64,000 nucleotides of DNA from Bacteroidota bacterium (GTDB lineage: Bacteria; Bacteroidota; Bacteroidia; Bacteroidales; Bacteroidaceae). How positions within the stretch are numbered: the first letter of the stretch is position 1; each line of letters starts with the position of its first letter. The translations under genes and the position numbers were made by a program. Below are positions 61,290 through 64,000 of this stretch, one piece after another. The notes beneath the pieces are model-generated. The model was not told where the DNA came from. It made no database searches and saw only the letters and a list, made by a program, of their open reading frames with translations. The stretch covers positions 1-64,000 of the forward strand of contig JAFABG010000031.1 of the NCBI GenBank assembly GCA_023426145.1, written 5' to 3'.

Positions 61290-64000
61290 ATGAATATGAA
61301 AAACATTTGCTGTTCCTTGTTGTTAGCCTGTCTTTTCGGATCGTGTTCTGATAAAGGGTACGTGCAAACAAGTGATGGCGTGATTGTCAAAGTGCGACAA
61401 AACACTTCTGGTGCTACTCAGTTAGTTCGACTTCGGGTAATGGGCGATAAAGTAATCGGTGTTTCAGCAACCGTGGAGCACACGTTTACTGATCCTCAAA
61501 GTCTGATTGTGATTCCACCCAAGCAGCAAACTTCATTCGCTGTAGGGCAAAAAGGGGATACAATAACGTTGTCTACCGAAGCGATTCATGCTTCTGTATT
61601 GGCTTCCACGGGCGAGGTGTGGTTCACAGACCAGAATAATCAATTGATTCTTCAAGAAAACAAGGGTGGTGGAAAGACATTCACACCCATAGAGGTGGAA
61701 GGCACCAAAGGATACACCATTCGTCAGGTCTTTGAATCTCCTCAAGATGAGGCTTTCTATGGCCTTGGTCAGCATCAATCTGATGAATTCAACTATAAAG
61801 GAAAAAATGAAGAGCTTTTTCAATATAATACGAAGGTATCGGTACCTTTTGTAGTATCGAACAAGAATTATGGTATTTTATTCGATAGTTACTCGCTATG
61901 TCGTTTTGGAAATCCAAATGAGTATGAGCAGCTGAATCGGGCATTCACCCTTTACGATAAAGAAGGGAAGAAGGGTACGCTTACCGGCACTTATGTCTCT
62001 AGGGAAGGAGATGTATTGACTCGCCAAGAAGATTCCATCTATTTTGAGAATTTGAAAACCACTAAAAATCTACCCAAGAAGTTTCCTCTAATGGGTGCTA
62101 AGGTGGCTTATGAAGGAGAGATCGAACCGAGCCAGTCGGGAGAATATAAATTTATTCTTTATTATGCGGGTTATGTTAAGGTGTATTTGAATAATAAACT
62201 AGTTGTGCCTGAACGTTGGCGCACAGCTTGGAATCCCAATAGCTATAAGTTTGCTGTCGATCTAGAAGCTGGAAAGCGTGTGCCGCTAAAAATAGAGTGG
62301 CAACCCGATGGCAGTCAGTCTTATTGTGGGTTACGTGCGCTGAACCCGGTTGACTCTAAAGAACAGGGAAAGCAATCTTGGTGGAGTGAAATGACGAAAC
62401 AGTTGGATTATTATTTCGTGGGTGGTGCATCGATGGATGAAGTGATTAGTGGGTATCGGACATTGACCGGAAAATCGCCGATTATGCCTAAATGGGCTAT
62501 GGGATTCTGGCAGAGTCGTGAGAAATATAATACGCAAGATGAGGTGTTGAGTGCTTTAAAGGGCTTCCGTGACCGGAATATTCCTATTGATAATATCGTT
62601 TTGGACTGGAATCACTGGCCTCAAGATGCATGGGGTAGTCATGAATTTGATAAGTCTCGTTTTCCTGATCCGAAAGGGATGATCGATTCCATTCATGCTA
62701 TGCATGGACGTATGATGATCTCGGTATGGCCAAAGTTCTATACTACCACTGAGCACTATAAAGAATTTGATAAACAGGGCTGGATCTATCAGCAGTCTGT
62801 TAAAGATAGTCTCAAAGATTGGGTTGGCCCGGGTTATCATTATGGCTTTTATGATGCTTATAATGCTGATGCGCGGAAGTTATTCTGGAAACAAATGTAT
62901 GAGCATTATTACTTATTGGGCATTGATGCTTGGTGGATGGATGCTAGTGAACCTAACGTGAGGGATTGTACGGACATGGCTTATCGTAAGGCTTTATGTG
63001 GCCCTACTGCATTAGGCCCTTCTACAGAGTTTTTCAATGCTTATGCGTTGATGAATGCCGAAGCGATTTACGATGGACAGCGTGGAGCCGATCCGAATAA
63101 ACGCGTTTTCTTACTCACCCGTTCTGGCTTTGCCGGCCTTCAACGTTACTCTACAGCTACTTGGAGTGGAGATATCGGTACACGATGGGAAGATATGAAA
63201 GCGCAAATCTCTGCCGGATTGAACTTTGCTATGAGTGGGATTCCTTATTGGACAATGGATATTGGTGGATTCTGTGTGGAGGATCGCTATGTGGCAGGAC
63301 AAAAACTTTGGAATAAGACGAAAACAGAGAATGCCGATTATAAAGAGTGGCGTGAGTTGAATACGCGTTGGTATCAATTTGGAGCATTCTGCCCTCTTTT
63401 CCGTTCGCATGGGCAGTTCCCTCTTCGGGAGATCTGGGAGATAGCTCCTAAAGATCACCCAGCTTATCGCTCTGTGACTTACTATATGAAGTTACGCTAT
63501 AACTTGATGCCATATATTTATTCGTTGGCAGGCATGACTTGGTTTAACGATTATACCATTATGCGTCCTTTGGTGATGGATTTCGCAGCCGATACATCGG
63601 TGAATAATATTGGTGATCAGTTCCTGTTCGGCCCTTCATTTATGGTTGCTCCGGTTTATAACTATGGAGATCGTAGTCGGGAGATTTATTTCCCACAGAG
63701 TGAGGGATGGTACGACTTCTATACCGGTGAGTTCCAGCTTGGTGGCGTGAAGAAGAGTGTTGCTGCGCCTTATGAACGCATTCCGTTGTATGTAAGGGCG
63801 GGTGCTATTGTGCCGTTTGGGGGCGACATTCAGTATACTGATGAGAAATCGGCTGATCCTATTTATTTATATGTTTATCAGGGAGCAAATGGCAAGTTTA
63901 CTTTGTATGAAGATGAAGGGGTGAACTATGATTATGAACAAAATAAATATGCGATGATTCCGATGGAGTATGAGGAGGCTACTAAAACCTTGACTATTGC
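61290..64000 (+). CDS. GH31 alpha-xylosidase with PA14 insert, lipoprotein (3' end off window)
   Basis: About 903 residues are visible and the end is cut by the window. A lipoprotein signal ends in GSC (about residue 20). The N-terminal beta-sandwich contains a PA14-type insert (about 270-350; GEYKFILYYAGYVKVYLNN). The GH31 barrel has nucleophile Asp551 (WWMDASEPN) and acid/base Asp628 (TWSGDIGTRW), and C-terminal beta domains follow. The PA14 insert is a hallmark of the B. ovatus xyloglucan alpha-xylosidase, which removes alpha-1,6-xylose from oligosaccharide ends. The gene follows the HTCS by 151 bases and has its own -7 element. Confidence 0.93.
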   Translation, partial: MNMKNICCSLLLACLFGSCSDKGYVQTSDGVIVKVRQNTSGATQLVRLRVMGDKVIGVSATVEHTFTDPQSLIVIPPKQQTSFAVGQKGDTITLSTEAIHASVLASTGEVWFTDQNNQLILQENKGGGKTFTPIEVEGTKGYTIRQVFESPQDEAFYGLGQHQSDEFNYKGKNEELFQYNTKVSVPFVVSNKNYGILFDSYSLCRFGNPNEYEQLNRAFTLYDKEGKKGTLTGTYVSREGDVLTRQEDSIYFENLKTTKNLPKKFPLMGAKVAYEGEIEPSQSGEYKFILYYAGYVKVYLNNKLVVPERWRTAWNPNSYKFAVDLEAGKRVPLKIEWQPDGSQSYCGLRALNPVDSKEQGKQSWWSEMTKQLDYYFVGGASMDEVISGYRTLTGKSPIMPKWAMGFWQSREKYNTQDEVLSALKGFRDRNIPIDNIVLDWNHWPQDAWGSHEFDKSRFPDPKGMIDSIHAMHGRMMISVWPKFYTTTEHYKEFDKQGWIYQQSVKDSLKDWVGPGYHYGFYDAYNADARKLFWKQMYEHYYLLGIDAWWMDASEPNVRDCTDMAYRKALCGPTALGPSTEFFNAYALMNAEAIYDGQRGADPNKRVFLLTRSGFAGLQRYSTATWSGDIGTRWEDMKAQISAGLNFAMSGIPYWTMDIGGFCVEDRYVAGQKLWNKTKTENADYKEWRELNTRWYQFGAFCPLFRSHGQFPLREIWEIAPKDHPAYRSVTYYMKLRYNLMPYIYSLAGMTWFNDYTIMRPLVMDFAADTSVNNIGDQFLFGPSFMVAPVYNYGDRSREIYFPQSEGWYDFYTGEFQLGGVKKSVAAPYERIPLYVRAGAIVPFGGDIQYTDEKSADPIYLYVYQGANGKFTLYEDEGVNYDYEQNKYAMIPMEYEEATKTLTI

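Overview
The window looks like a chromosomal segment of a gut Bacteroides species (order Bacteroidales). The evidence is SusC/SusD pairs with ECF-sigma/FecR control, a one-piece hybrid two-component regulator, a fumarate reductase operon, many lipoproteins and secreted proteins, and repeated matches to the Bacteroides -7 promoter element TAnnTTTG upstream of genes. No rRNA, tRNA, CRISPR array or insertion sequence was recognised. The species cannot be fixed from the sequence alone.

Layout. 1-1194: a BlaI-type repressor and a BlaR1-type M56 membrane peptidase (cut by the window edge), with TAGTT half-sites upstream. 1423-5611: a GNAT remnant, a secreted esterase, a GH32 fructanase, a cupin and cysteine synthase. 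15156-5830 (minus strand): a tightly packed eight-gene operon built around a 1014-residue tubulin/FtsZ-like GTPase, with a three-TM protein, a zinc-ribbon/TM adaptor and five exported proteins of unknown function. It is the best candidate in the window for an undescribed system. A LuxR-type response regulator starts divergently from it, and a TPR histidine kinase converges on the regulator (15315-18033). 18034-18670 holds a broken DUF4252 gene and a very long hairpin. 18671-30557 is mostly housekeeping: a PNPOx-like flavoprotein, RNase R, a CDF transporter/epimerase/PAP2 operon, divergent DusB and U32 (two tRNA/RNA-modification type genes), a thioesterase, DprA, an AraC regulator and an iron alcohol dehydrogenase.

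30846-46440 is a sigma/anti-sigma controlled SusC/SusD locus with two surface lipoproteins. It is followed, after an intrinsic terminator, by a thioredoxin/aspartic-protease/PDZ fusion and an M16 metallopeptidase, which suggests peptide rather than only glycan substrates. 46566-46964 is a lipoprotein consisting of little more than an STN domain. 47310-50823 is the fumarate reductase operon (frdCAB order), with a cysteine-rich AraC regulator upstream. 51876-52505 is an HU protein fused to a winged-helix-like tail, preceded by four exact-period 22-bp tandem repeats.

52799-64000 (GH3, GH43, hybrid two-component regulator, PA14-containing GH31 cut by the window end) looks like one side of a xyloglucan utilisation locus of the kind known from B. 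ovatus. Its SusC/SusD and endo-glucanase genes would lie beyond the right edge.
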